Shown here piece after piece: positions 8,829 through 17,250 of a stretch of 32,423 nt of DNA. The notes under the pieces were generated by a model. That model had not been told where the DNA came from. It searched no databases and saw only the letters and a program-made list of their open reading frames with translations. Source of the DNA: Bacteroidia bacterium. GTDB taxonomy: Bacteria; Bacteroidota; Bacteroidia; NS11-12g; UBA9320. Position numbers and translations under genes: made by a program. Each line of letters opens with the position of its first letter. The first letter of the stretch is position 1. The stretch covers positions 1 to 32,423 of the forward strand of contig JADLGN010000014.1 of assembly GCA_020849295.1 (NCBI GenBank), in the 5' to 3' direction.

Positions 8829-9332
8829 TTATAAATAAATTGGATCTAAAATATAAAAATCTGAATCTATACTTCCATCTGAATTTGTAGTCCAAGTAAT
8901 ACTGAAAGTTCTGTAGTAAATCTGACCTGTTGGCGATACAAATGTAACTGTTCGTGATTCTGAACCACTTGCTTGCCCCGTCTCAATTAAAGCCTCTGCA
9001 TCATTTATCATATTGTTTCCAATTACCTATTCAGCAGCAGTATATTCATCACATGATTCTAAATCATTTGCAGGTAATGCTGCGTTGGAAGCTCCACGAC
9101 GGCATTTTAATTCCCCCGCATCTCTGCACGTTATATCAACACCGGTTGGATACAAATTACCATTAGAACCTACATCATAAGTTGTACATTTAATAACAAC
9201 GCCATAGCCAAATCTTAACTGGTCTCTATGTTTGTGAACTCTCCATGCAAAACTGTCAACACTAATTAGCAATAAACCTAACCCGATTAAAATTTTAAAA
9301 CTCTTTAATTTGTTAATTTTTTGTAAATTCAT
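8829..9332 (-). pseudogene. Paralogous small secreted protein gene interrupted by an in-frame TAG
   Basis: From the ATG at 9330-9332 the frame encodes 101 residues with a signal peptide (ending about FAW), then meets TAG at 9027-9029. It continues in the same frame as VIGNN-MINDAEAL... for 65 more codons to a stop at 8829. The part before the stop has C69-x7-C77 and LPANDLESC (C94). The part after it has the TVTF...GQIYYRTFSITW segment. Both halves align in order with the intact 153-residue neighbour, so this was one gene of about 167 codons. It may be a nonsense-mutated pseudogene, two separately translated pieces (ATG at 9011), or a sequencing error. It is the first gene of the secreted-protein operon. 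Confidence 0.65.
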
Positions 9333-9497
9333 AATAAATTTTTCTTCAATAATAAATAATAAATAAAAAATAAAAAATAAAACGCTTATAATCAGCTTAT
9401 TTATTTTTGACTGATATAGTGGAAATTATTTGATATAACTATAATTTAATGATTTATTAATAAAGTCAAAGAATAATAAATATGATAATTATATAGC

Positions 9498-11270
9498 CTA
9501 CATTCTTTCAGGAACTTTGATACCGAGAAGTTGCATGCCTTTTTTTATAACATTGGCGGATAAAATGCAAATTGCCAGACGATTTTCTTTAAGAGCCTGT
9601 ACCTGTTCGCCAAGTATAGATAAGTCGTGATATAGTCTATTGAAATTTTTTGCAATTTCATACATATAATTTGCAATTAATGACGGGTTGTAGGTTTGGG
9701 CTGCGGCTTTGGTTTTATGAGTGAATAAAGACAACGAACGTAAAAGTTCTTTTTCAGTTTGGTGCAGCGGGGCAGAAACATCAACTGTGTATGTTGAATT
9801 TAAATTTTTAAGTACAGATGATATTCGAGCAAAAGTATATTGTATGAACGGACCAGTATTTCCATGAAAATCTATTGACTCTTCGGGATTAAAAAGCATG
9901 CGTTTTACAGGTTCTACTTTGAGTAAATAATATTTTAAAGCTCCCATAGCAATAGTTTCATAAAGATTATTCAGTTCAGTATTGCTAAATCCGTCTGTTT
10001 TCCCCAATTGACCCGTAAGCTTTGCGGCAGTATTGTGCATTTCGTCCATAAGTTCGTCGGCATCTACTACAGTTCCTTCGCGGCTTTTCATTTTACCACT
10101 TGGCAGGTCAACCATTCCGTAACTGAGGTGATATATACCATCAGCATAAGGTTTTTTTAGTTTTTGCAGTATTAGTTTCAATACTTTGAAATGATAATCT
10201 TGTTCGTTTCCAACAACATAAATTGACTTATCCATTTTAGTATCATGGTATTTGAGTTGTGCTGTGCCAATATCTTGTGTAATATAAACTGAGGTACCGT
10301 CTGCCCTTAGTACAAGTTTGCGGTCTAATCCTTCGTAAGTAAGGTCAATCCAAACGCTGCCATCGTTTTCTTTTATAAATACTCCCTGCTGCAATCCTTC
10401 AGTAATGGTATCTTTACCTAGCAAATATGTATTGCTTTCGTAATAATATTTATCAAAACTTACTCCTAGTCTCTTGTAGGTTTGCTCAAATCCGCTATAA
10501 ACCCACTCATTCATTTTTTTCCATAAAGCTATAGTTTCAGGGTCGTTTTTTTCCCATTTTACAAGCATTTGTTGTGCCTTAACTATTGAAGGAGCAATTT
10601 TTTTTGCTTCATCATCCTCTATTCCTTTTTTCTTTAGTTCTTCTATTTCTTTTCTATAAGTTTTGTCAAATTCTACATAATATTTTCCAACAAGATGGTC
10701 GCCTTTTAGCTGGCTTGATTCAGGTGTTTCGCCATTTCCGGTTGCCCATGCATGCATACTTTTGCAAATATGAATTCCTCTGTCGTTTATTAAATTTGCT
10801 GATACAACTTTATAACCTGAAAATTTTAAAATTTCGGAAATTGAATACCCAAGCAATATATTTCTTAAATGACCAAGATGAAGAGGCTTATTGGTGTTAG
10901 GTGAAGAATATTCAACCATAACTGTTTTTCCTTTTCCTACTTGATTTTTGCCAAAATCGGAGTTGTTATAATTATTTTTTAAAAAAGTGAGCCAAAAATT
11001 GTCGCTTAGTTCTATATTAAGAAAACCTTTTACAAAATTAAAATTACTTATAAATTCACAATTTGATTTAATATAGTTTCCTATTGCATTAGCTGTTTCT
11101 TCGGGTTTTTGTTTTGAAATTCGCAGAAAAGGAAATACAACAAAAGTATAATCACCTATATGGTCTTTGTTTGTTTTTTCTAACTTTATCGAGCTTTCTA
11201 ATACTTTCTCATTAAATAGTTCATTAAAACTATCTGCAATTTTTGCAGTTAATATTTTTTCTATTTCCAA
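9498..11270 (-). CDS. argS: Arginyl-tRNA synthetase
   Basis: 590 residues, a class I aminoacyl-tRNA synthetase that charges tRNA-Arg in the cytoplasm. It has the N-terminal Add-1 domain (about 1-90), the catalytic domain with the HIGH motif as HLGH (131-134, in NTNKPLHLGHLRN), the MKSREGTVV segment that replaces KMSKS in ArgRS, and the C-terminal DALR anticodon-binding domain (about 460-590, ending PERM). Full length. It follows the thioredoxin-family gene by 24 bp and is probably co-transcribed with it. The AT-rich gap 9333-9497 downstream contains only low-complexity sequence and no obvious terminator. Confidence 0.97.
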   Translation of the reverse strand: MEIEKILTAKIADSFNELFNEKVLESSIKLEKTNKDHIGDYTFVVFPFLRISKQKPEETANAIGNYIKSNCEFISNFNFVKGFLNIELSDNFWLTFLKNNYNNSDFGKNQVGKGKTVMVEYSSPNTNKPLHLGHLRNILLGYSISEILKFSGYKVVSANLINDRGIHICKSMHAWATGNGETPESSQLKGDHLVGKYYVEFDKTYRKEIEELKKKGIEDDEAKKIAPSIVKAQQMLVKWEKNDPETIALWKKMNEWVYSGFEQTYKRLGVSFDKYYYESNTYLLGKDTITEGLQQGVFIKENDGSVWIDLTYEGLDRKLVLRADGTSVYITQDIGTAQLKYHDTKMDKSIYVVGNEQDYHFKVLKLILQKLKKPYADGIYHLSYGMVDLPSGKMKSREGTVVDADELMDEMHNTAAKLTGQLGKTDGFSNTELNNLYETIAMGALKYYLLKVEPVKRMLFNPEESIDFHGNTGPFIQYTFARISSVLKNLNSTYTVDVSAPLHQTEKELLRSLSLFTHKTKAAAQTYNPSLIANYMYEIAKNFNRLYHDLSILGEQVQALKENRLAICILSANVIKKGMQLLGIKVPERM

Positions 11271-11294
11271 TTCTTTTTTTAAAATGTATAAAAT

Positions 11295-11825
11295 TTACTT
11301 TTTCCATTTAATACTACATCCTACGGCAGGTATTTCAGGATAATCTACTTCAAGTCCATCAAGCGTATATTCAATGGCATCTTCAAGATATACGTTGGTT
11401 ACAGCATTTTCATTTTCCCAACTATTGTCTATGGCGCCTTTATATACAAGTTCGCGTTTTGAGTTAAATAGAAATGCTTCAGGAGTTCTTACAGCCCCAA
11501 GTTTACTCACTACTTCTTGTGTAGGATCATGAAGATATTGAAACTTCCCTTTAATATACTGTTTTTCTAACTTAATCATATTGTCAAAGCTGTCATCAGG
11601 ATATTGCTCAGCATCATTTCCATTTATAATGATTACAGCAAGATTGTCTTCTTCAAATCTTTCCCAAAGTTTAACTATCCTGTTCCAATACGCCAAAGCA
11701 TAAGGACAGTGATTGCAAGAAACTATAATAAGTAAAGCATTTCTGTCGGCAAATGTATAATTTGAATAGTTTTTTCCGTCAGTTGCTTTAAGATTAAAAT
11801 CGAATAATTTATCACCTATTTGCAT
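11295..11825 (-). CDS. Thioredoxin-family (AhpC/TSA-like) protein
   Basis: 176 residues without a signal peptide, so probably cytoplasmic. It begins with the peroxiredoxin/redoxin pattern IGDKLFDFNLKATDGK. The redox motif is C37-N-H-C40 in VSCNHCPYALAYWNRI, followed by a thioredoxin fold with a cis-Pro loop (RTPEAFLF). The C-terminal AVGCSIKWK with its extra Cys is characteristic of the CNHCPY group of redoxins. The substrate is unknown. The start lies only 4 bp from a -7 element (11830-11837), so the mRNA may be almost leaderless. It is transcribed towards argS and away from the metalloprotease gene. Confidence 0.85.
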   Translation of the reverse strand: MQIGDKLFDFNLKATDGKNYSNYTFADRNALLIIVSCNHCPYALAYWNRIVKLWERFEEDNLAVIIINGNDAEQYPDDSFDNMIKLEKQYIKGKFQYLHDPTQEVVSKLGAVRTPEAFLFNSKRELVYKGAIDNSWENENAVTNVYLEDAIEYTLDGLEVDYPEIPAVGCSIKWKK

Positions 11826-11829
11826 AGTG

Positions 11830-11837
11830 CAAATTTA
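11830..11837 (-). promoter_or_regulatory. Candidate -7 element of the thioredoxin-argS unit
   Basis: The minus strand reads TAAATTTG, an exact TAnnTTTG match ending 4 bp before the ATG. No -33 TTTG is seen at the usual spacing. Confidence 0.4.
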
Positions 11838-11935
11838 CAATTTTTATAATGTTTAATAATTCATTATCATAAACAGAAAAATGATATAATAAAAAATTTG
11901 TGATTAAGGTATTTTTAAATATAAAATTAGTTTCA

Positions 11936-11943
11936 TAACTTTG
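11936..11943 (+). promoter_or_regulatory. Candidate -7 element of the M4 metalloprotease gene
   Basis: TAACTTTG is an exact TAnnTTTG match, 18 bp before the ATG at 11962. The position 19 bp upstream holds TTTT rather than TTTG. Confidence 0.45.
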
Positions 11944-11961
11944 ATATAAAATAAAATAGTT

Positions 11962-14900
11962 ATGAAAAGAGTAAATACTGTATTAGGAACTCTACTTTTA
12001 TTTTTTAACGTATATGCTCAACAAACTTTTTATGGAAAAACTGCAACTCTAAAATTTAATGGAGCAGATGAAGTATATATAAACAATAGCTTCGGTTTGC
12101 CATCTTATGTTCAATTTGAAAAATCTCTGAATATACTACCTGATGATTTTGCAGCAAGTCTTATAAAAGAATTTAAGTTTGAAAAAAACAATCGCTTTGT
12201 AAGATACAGTACAGATGAAGATGATATAGGGATGGTACATTACCGCTATCACCAATATTACGGAAAATTTCTTGTTGAAGGAGCAATGCTTATAGTTCAT
12301 ACCCGAAATGGTAAAATTGTTTCTTTTAATGGCGAGTATTATCCTGTGAAAAACATTTTGAGCAATAAAATTATTGATAAATCAACTTGTATTGAAAAAT
12401 TGCTCGATAAGAAAAACAAATATGCCTGGCAGGTTGATTTTGAAGAAAAACTGATTAAAGAAATTAATAACAACCCCGATGCAACTTGGTATCCTAAAGG
12501 CGAACTTATAATTTGTGCCGTAAATGGCGATTTGCAAAAAGCCGATTTTAGATTGTCGTGGAAATTTGATATTTTTTCAATTGAACCTTTAGACAGGTCT
12601 TATTTTTATGTAGATGCATTAAAAAATGAAATTATCAATACTCAAAAAATTCTATGCGAAACCGATGTAAAAGGGAAAGCAATTGCAAAATATGCAGGAG
12701 TGCAGACAATTACAGTTGATAGTATAAGTTCATCAAGTTACAGGCTTAGGCAAACAGGTAGAGGTGGCGGAGTAGATACTTATGACAATTCAAACGGTAA
12801 TGATTTTTATGACAATAATAATGTGTGGGACAGTACTACATCTACACGACAAATGGTAGCTGCTGATTTGCATTATGGCACAGAAAAAACTTTTGATTAT
12901 TATAAACAATACCACAACCGAAACAGCTATGATAATAACAATGCTAAGATGATTGCAATACTTGGCGGAAATTTTGTAAATGCGTTTTGGAATGGTACAT
13001 ACTCTACTTATGGTATGGGCAATGGTGGTAGTTGGGGACCCGTAACAGGAATTGATGTGGTTGGACATGAATTTACACATGGAGTTACTCAAAAATCTTC
13101 AAACCTTGTATATTCAGGCGAACCGGGTTCTTTAAACGAATCTTTTAGCGACATATTTGGAAAACTTGTAGAATGGTATGGTTTGTCATCGAAATTCAGT
13201 TGGTATATAGGTAAATTTGGAGCAGGTTCAAATAAAGGTTTCAGAAACATGTCAAATCCTAATGAATTTGGCTGCCCCGACACTTATGGAGGGAAATTTT
13301 GGAATGCAGGAGATATAGTTCATTACAACAGCAGTGTGCAGAATTTTTGGTTTTATTTACTTTGCAAGGGCGGTAGCGGAACAAATGATTCAAATTATAC
13401 TTATAATGTTGACAGTATTGGTTTTATTAATGCTGCCAAAGTAGCTTATAGAAACAATGCATATTATCTTTCTACAAATTCAAAATTTAATGATGCGAGA
13501 TTTTATGCAATAAAATCAGCCGAAGACATATTTGGGCAATGTACACGTGAAATAGAAGCTGTAACAAATGCATGGCAGGCTGTAGGAGTGGGCAGAGGAT
13601 ATATAACACCTATTGGAAAGCCCAAAGGCACAACTATAAAACCATATAATGAAAGATATTGCACCACAGATAGTGCTATTTCATTAAAATTTATAAATCC
13701 TTATACTTATACTGCTATAAAATATTTGTGGAGTTTTGGTGATGGTAAAACTTCTACTGATATACATCCAACACATATATTCAACGGATATAATGTTTAC
13801 AGAACTATACTAAGAACAGAATATTGTTTTAAATATTACTATGATACAAGTTATATTACAATTTCTCAAAAACCAATCGTAGATTTTACAATTAATGAAC
13901 CCGTACAATGTGTTGATAAAAACAAATACACATTTACTTCATTTGCATATTCAAAATTAAAACGAAAAATAACTTTGAAATGGGAATCAAATCCTCTTAA
14001 TGTAAGCAGTAATGATTCAGTTGTACATGCAGTTTTCAATACGCCAAGTGTTTACGATATAAAGCTTGTAGCAACTGACGACAGAGGTTGTCCAAATGAA
14101 ATTACCAAACAAGTAAATATTATTGAATCCCCCAAAATTGATTTTAGTTTTAAAAATTCATGTCCAGGAATGAATATTCCATTTACAGCTTTAAATTTAC
14201 CTGATACTTCTAAAATAAAATACTCGCTTCACTGGGATTTAGACGAAGGAGATAAATTTACAGGCGAGAAAACTAATAAAATATATAAAAATTACGGAGT
14301 TTATAAAATAAGCTTATCTCTTAGAGCTTCTCTAAAAACCTGTACAGACAGTATTCAAAAATTACTTACAGTATATAAAGAACCATCCTCAGATTTTACT
14401 CACGATAGCCTTTGCCCGGGTGTTGAAAGTATTTTTAGAAAAATTAAATCAAACGATTCGCTTAACTATTTTGAGTGGGATTTTGGAATATACAAACCAA
14501 GCGATAAAGAAATAGTGAAAAATGTTTTTCCTTCTGCCGGAAAATATACAGTTTCATTAAGAGCAGTAAGCAAAAAATGTATAAGTATTACAAGCAAAGC
14601 AATTACAGTAAATCCTAATCCTATTGCCATGTTTACAGCACATGATGTATGTGAAAATGTTAAACAGGTTTTTTCAAACAAAAGCTCGGTAAGCAAGGGA
14701 ACATTAAAAACTTTCGAGTGGGATTTTGGAGACGGAAATAACGCTTTGGTATTTGAACCCGAAAAACAATACAACAATTATGGAAAATACAATGTAAAAC
14801 TTAAAGTTTCTGACCAACGTGGTTGTTTTGGGTATAGTAATATGGATATAAATGTATTTTCTACACCAATTACTAATTTTAGCGCAGAAAATATTTGCTA

Positions 14901-15816
14901 TGGTTTGAATATTAATACAAATAACAGCAGCAATGACCCACAGGGAAACAGCCTCTCATTTAAATGGTACATGAATGGAAACGATTTTGCAAACACACAA
15001 AATATTATAATTTTAAAACCATCAATTGGCTCACACATTTTGAAACTTGAAACAACAAATGACAAAGGTTGTATATCTGAACTATCAAAAACTATTGTAG
15101 TGAAACCTTTGCCCAATCCTACATTCACAGGTTTTGGTACATTGTATTGCATTGGCGAAACTCCAAATCCGCAAGCAATAGAAAGTGGCGGAAAATGGTA
15201 TATTAATTCAGAAGTTTTCTTACTATCTTTCAAGTTTGCATCAAAAGGCATCTTTGATATGAAATATGTAATAGAAAAAGATGGTTGCAAAGATTCAAGT
15301 ACACAATCTACATCAGTTATTGAAGCTCCAGAATTAGAATTAGGAAACGAACAAAGATATTGCGATTATACACAGGTAAATCTTGATGCAAGCCAAACAA
15401 ATACAAATTCGTATAAATGGAATACCGGCGAAACAACTTCTTCTATAACTGTGAACAAAACCGGAACATATACAGCTACAGTAAATCATCGCTGCAAGAT
15501 TTTGTCAGATTCTGTTCACATTTCAATTTTTGGAGATGAGTGCCCATGGTATTTGCCAAACGCATTCACACCAAATGGTGACGGTATAAATGATGTTTTC
15601 GAAATAGGTGGAAGAATTTTTAAAGAAATTGAAATAGAGGTTTACAATAGATTATATCAAAAAATTTATACTTATAAAGGCAACTATAAATCATGGAACG
15701 GCGAGCTAAACGATGGAAGTATAATTGGTATTGGGGTTTATCCTTGTAAAATAAAACTAACAGGATTTAATAATGAAATATTTGAAGAAAAAATGGCTCT
15801 TACAATTGTAAAGTAA
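11962..15816 (+). CDS. T9SS-secreted M4 (thermolysin-like) metalloprotease with PKD repeats
   Basis: 1284 residues: signal peptide (1-20, cleavage near AQ), FTP/PepSY-type propeptide (about 30-230), and M4 peptidase domain (about 240-545). The zinc site is HEFTH (H369, E370, H373) with E393 and D397 in NESFSDIFG; H454 in GDIVHYNSS is the catalytic-site His. Five to six PKD-like domains follow (about 570-1048, with clear FGDG turns at 592 and 922), then an Ig-like stretch. The C-terminal domain (1196-1284, starting LPNAFTPNGDGINDVFE) is the gliding-motility-associated type B sorting signal of the type IX secretion system. It is therefore an exported, surface-associated or released protease. 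It ends directly against the convergent pterin synthase gene with no bases between the stops. Confidence 0.93.
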   Translation: MKRVNTVLGTLLLFFNVYAQQTFYGKTATLKFNGADEVYINNSFGLPSYVQFEKSLNILPDDFAASLIKEFKFEKNNRFVRYSTDEDDIGMVHYRYHQYYGKFLVEGAMLIVHTRNGKIVSFNGEYYPVKNILSNKIIDKSTCIEKLLDKKNKYAWQVDFEEKLIKEINNNPDATWYPKGELIICAVNGDLQKADFRLSWKFDIFSIEPLDRSYFYVDALKNEIINTQKILCETDVKGKAIAKYAGVQTITVDSISSSSYRLRQTGRGGGVDTYDNSNGNDFYDNNNVWDSTTSTRQMVAADLHYGTEKTFDYYKQYHNRNSYDNNNAKMIAILGGNFVNAFWNGTYSTYGMGNGGSWGPVTGIDVVGHEFTHGVTQKSSNLVYSGEPGSLNESFSDIFGKLVEWYGLSSKFSWYIGKFGAGSNKGFRNMSNPNEFGCPDTYGGKFWNAGDIVHYNSSVQNFWFYLLCKGGSGTNDSNYTYNVDSIGFINAAKVAYRNNAYYLSTNSKFNDARFYAIKSAEDIFGQCTREIEAVTNAWQAVGVGRGYITPIGKPKGTTIKPYNERYCTTDSAISLKFINPYTYTAIKYLWSFGDGKTSTDIHPTHIFNGYNVYRTILRTEYCFKYYYDTSYITISQKPIVDFTINEPVQCVDKNKYTFTSFAYSKLKRKITLKWESNPLNVSSNDSVVHAVFNTPSVYDIKLVATDDRGCPNEITKQVNIIESPKIDFSFKNSCPGMNIPFTALNLPDTSKIKYSLHWDLDEGDKFTGEKTNKIYKNYGVYKISLSLRASLKTCTDSIQKLLTVYKEPSSDFTHDSLCPGVESIFRKIKSNDSLNYFEWDFGIYKPSDKEIVKNVFPSAGKYTVSLRAVSKKCISITSKAITVNPNPIAMFTAHDVCENVKQVFSNKSSVSKGTLKTFEWDFGDGNNALVFEPEKQYNNYGKYNVKLKVSDQRGCFGYSNMDINVFSTPITNFSAENICYGLNINTNNSSNDPQGNSLSFKWYMNGNDFANTQNIIILKPSIGSHILKLETTNDKGCISELSKTIVVKPLPNPTFTGFGTLYCIGETPNPQAIESGGKWYINSEVFLLSFKFASKGIFDMKYVIEKDGCKDSSTQSTSVIEAPELELGNEQRYCDYTQVNLDASQTNTNSYKWNTGETTSSITVNKTGTYTATVNHRCKILSDSVHISIFGDECPWYLPNAFTPNGDGINDVFEIGGRIFKEIEIEVYNRLYQKIYTYKGNYKSWNGELNDGSIIGIGVYPCKIKLTGFNNEIFEEKMALTIVK

Positions 15817-16242
15817 TTATTCGCCAAAATATTCTACAAATTGCCTTTCAGTTTCATAAATTTTTATACAATGCAATTTTACTCCGTGTAAATGTGGCAA
15901 AAGTTCGTACCACATAGCTATTGCAAGATTTTCGATAGTTGCAATTTTGCCCTTCATAAAATCAACATCAAGATTTATGTTTCTATGGTCAATTTTGTCA
16001 ACAATTACACTGTTTACAATATCTTTAAGAACTTTTAAATTTATGACAAAACCAGTTTCAGGACTGGGAATCCCTTTAACAGTTACATACAAATCAAAAT
16101 TATGACCATGCCAATTTGGATTTGAACATTTGCCAAAAACTTCAAAGTTTTTTTCATCACTCCATGACGGGTTATATAGCTTATGTGCAGCATTAAAGTG
16201 CAATTTGCGGGTAACGTAAACAAGTCCTTTCTCGCTTTCCAT
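15817..16242 (-). CDS. 6-pyruvoyl-tetrahydropterin synthase / 6-carboxytetrahydropterin synthase (PTPS/QueD family)
   Basis: 141 residues, the family's normal length. The zinc ligands are H20 (HFNAAH), H45 and H47 (WHGHN), with C39 as the catalytic Cys and the D85-H86 pair (KIDHRNIN). The spacing C-x5-HGH is that of eukaryotic-type PTPS, whereas typical QueD has C-x3-HGH. This favours a role in pterin metabolism over queuosine synthesis, though the family interconverts substrates and no queuosine genes are nearby. The gene overlaps nothing but abuts the metalloprotease tail-to-tail. Confidence 0.88.
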   Translation of the reverse strand: MESEKGLVYVTRKLHFNAAHKLYNPSWSDEKNFEVFGKCSNPNWHGHNFDLYVTVKGIPSPETGFVINLKVLKDIVNSVIVDKIDHRNINLDVDFMKGKIATIENLAIAMWYELLPHLHGVKLHCIKIYETERQFVEYFGE

Positions 16243-16253
16243 ATTATTTTTTG

Positions 16254-16261
16254 CAAAGATA
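16254..16261 (-). promoter_or_regulatory. Candidate -7 element of the pterin synthase gene
   Basis: The minus strand reads TATCTTTG, an exact TAnnTTTG match, 11 bp before the ATG at 16240-16242. Confidence 0.4.
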
Positions 16262-16322
16262 AATATTTAAGTTTACCTAATATTTTTTATATAATATTTT
16301 AAAAACATACAAATTCATAACT

Positions 16323-16330
16323 TATTTTTG
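16323..16330 (+). promoter_or_regulatory. Candidate -7 element of the universal stress protein gene
   Basis: TATTTTTG is an exact TAnnTTTG match, 19 bp before the ATG at 16350. No -33 TTTG at 19-bp spacing. Confidence 0.4.
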
Positions 16331-16349
16331 AAAAATAATCAATAAAACA

Positions 16350-17132
16350 ATGCGATTACTTGTAGCCACCGACCTTTCTGAAGCATCAAACAAAGCTCTG
16401 ATGAGTGCTGTAAATATTGCCGGAAAAATAAAATCCGAAATTATTTTGCTGCATGTATTTGAAGTATCTGACATTGATAAAAGTGCAAAAAAACTAGTTG
16501 GTTCAGGTTTTTTAAATCGTGAAATAAAAAATCAACTTGAAGAAATAACTTCAGATATTCAGAAAAAATACAACATTAATTCAAGTTATCTTACCAAAGA
16601 AGGCGAACTTTTTGAAACATTAGCAGAAACTGCAAAAGAAACTAAGTCAGATATTATTTTTATTGGTACACATGGAGTTCATGGAGTTCAACATATTACA
16701 GGAAGTTTTTTGGCAAAAACAATCAATTCTGTAAATATTCCTGTTTGGGTATCAAAAAAAAATACTGTTATATCAGAATATAAAGACATTTATATACTCA
16801 TTGACGAATTGTTTGACAATCCTGTAAACGACATATTGCTCGAAATTGCTGAAAAATTCAATTCAGTTTTGCATTATTATTTTACCGAATCAACATCGTC
16901 TTTCACTTCAAAAGAATTAATAATTAAAATTCAGACAGTAATTGATAATACCAAAATAAAATATACTATATCATCTCTTAACGGAGAAGAAAATATAAAT
17001 CAAAAATTTGTTGACAAAGCAAGTTTGTCTTCATGTTCACTTATGGTACTTGAGAGAAATAATAATGATATTTCACCGTTGATTGACATTTTTAATAATA
17101 AAAATAGCATAGAAGTACTATGTTTGAATTAG
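16350..17132 (+). CDS. Universal stress protein (two-domain UspA family)
   Basis: 260 residues. The first domain begins MRLLVATDLSEASNKAL and contains the nucleotide-binding loop IGTHGVHGVQHITGSFLAK (G106, G109, G118-S119, one residue shorter than the classical G-x2-G-x9-G-S/T). The second domain (about 141-260) is degenerate and lacks that loop, as is usual in tandem Usp proteins of Bacteroidetes. These proteins accompany stress, energy limitation and low oxygen in many bacteria. Its position directly before a ccoG / PAS-kinase / RR-CRP group suggests a shared role in respiratory adaptation; this is inferred from context only. Confidence 0.88.
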   Translation: MRLLVATDLSEASNKALMSAVNIAGKIKSEIILLHVFEVSDIDKSAKKLVGSGFLNREIKNQLEEITSDIQKKYNINSSYLTKEGELFETLAETAKETKSDIIFIGTHGVHGVQHITGSFLAKTINSVNIPVWVSKKNTVISEYKDIYILIDELFDNPVNDILLEIAEKFNSVLHYYFTESTSSFTSKELIIKIQTVIDNTKIKYTISSLNGEENINQKFVDKASLSSCSLMVLERNNNDISPLIDIFNNKNSIEVLCLN

Positions 17133-17154
17133 AATAAAATATACCATAATTGTG

Positions 17155-17191
17155 TTGACCAATATCATTAAAATCCGTTGACCAACATCAT
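17155..17191 (+). promoter_or_regulatory. Tandem FNR/CRP-like operator boxes
   Basis: Two near-identical sites, TTGAC-CAAT-ATCAT (17155-17168) and TTGAC-CAAC-ATCAT (17178-17191), lie 23 bp apart centre to centre. Each matches the FNR consensus TTGAT-N4-ATCAA at 8 of 10 positions. The downstream site is centred about 42 bp before the start expected from the -7 box at 17214-17221, the usual class II activator distance. A response regulator with a CRP/FNR-type DNA-binding domain is encoded at 20529-21569 and is the obvious candidate binder. Confidence 0.55.
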
Positions 17192-17213
17192 AAAATTAAT
17201 TAATTACAACTTA

Positions 17214-17221
17214 TAATTTTG
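17214..17221 (+). promoter_or_regulatory. Candidate -7 element of the small membrane protein / ccoG unit
   Basis: TAATTTTG is an exact TAnnTTTG match. Transcription would start near 17227, about 24 bp before the TTG start codon, with the two FNR-like boxes immediately upstream in place of a -33 element. Confidence 0.5.
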
Positions 17222-17250
17222 TTAATTGGATTTATAGTCCATTAGCAAAA

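Noticed and set aside
9027..9029. TAG recoded as pyrrolysine
   Set aside because: No pyrrolysine genes or context are visible and TAG use in this lineage is ordinary; a nonsense mutation, readthrough or base error is simpler.
8954..9166. 70-codon plus-strand frame and other opposite-strand frames over cas9, mnmE and the metalloprotease
   Set aside because: They lie antisense to well-supported genes, lack recognisable motifs and have the composition expected of shadow frames.
9349..9385. AATAAATAATAAATAAAAAATAAA-type tandem repeat
   Set aside because: Simple low-complexity AT sequence in an AT-rich genome; no clear unit or function.
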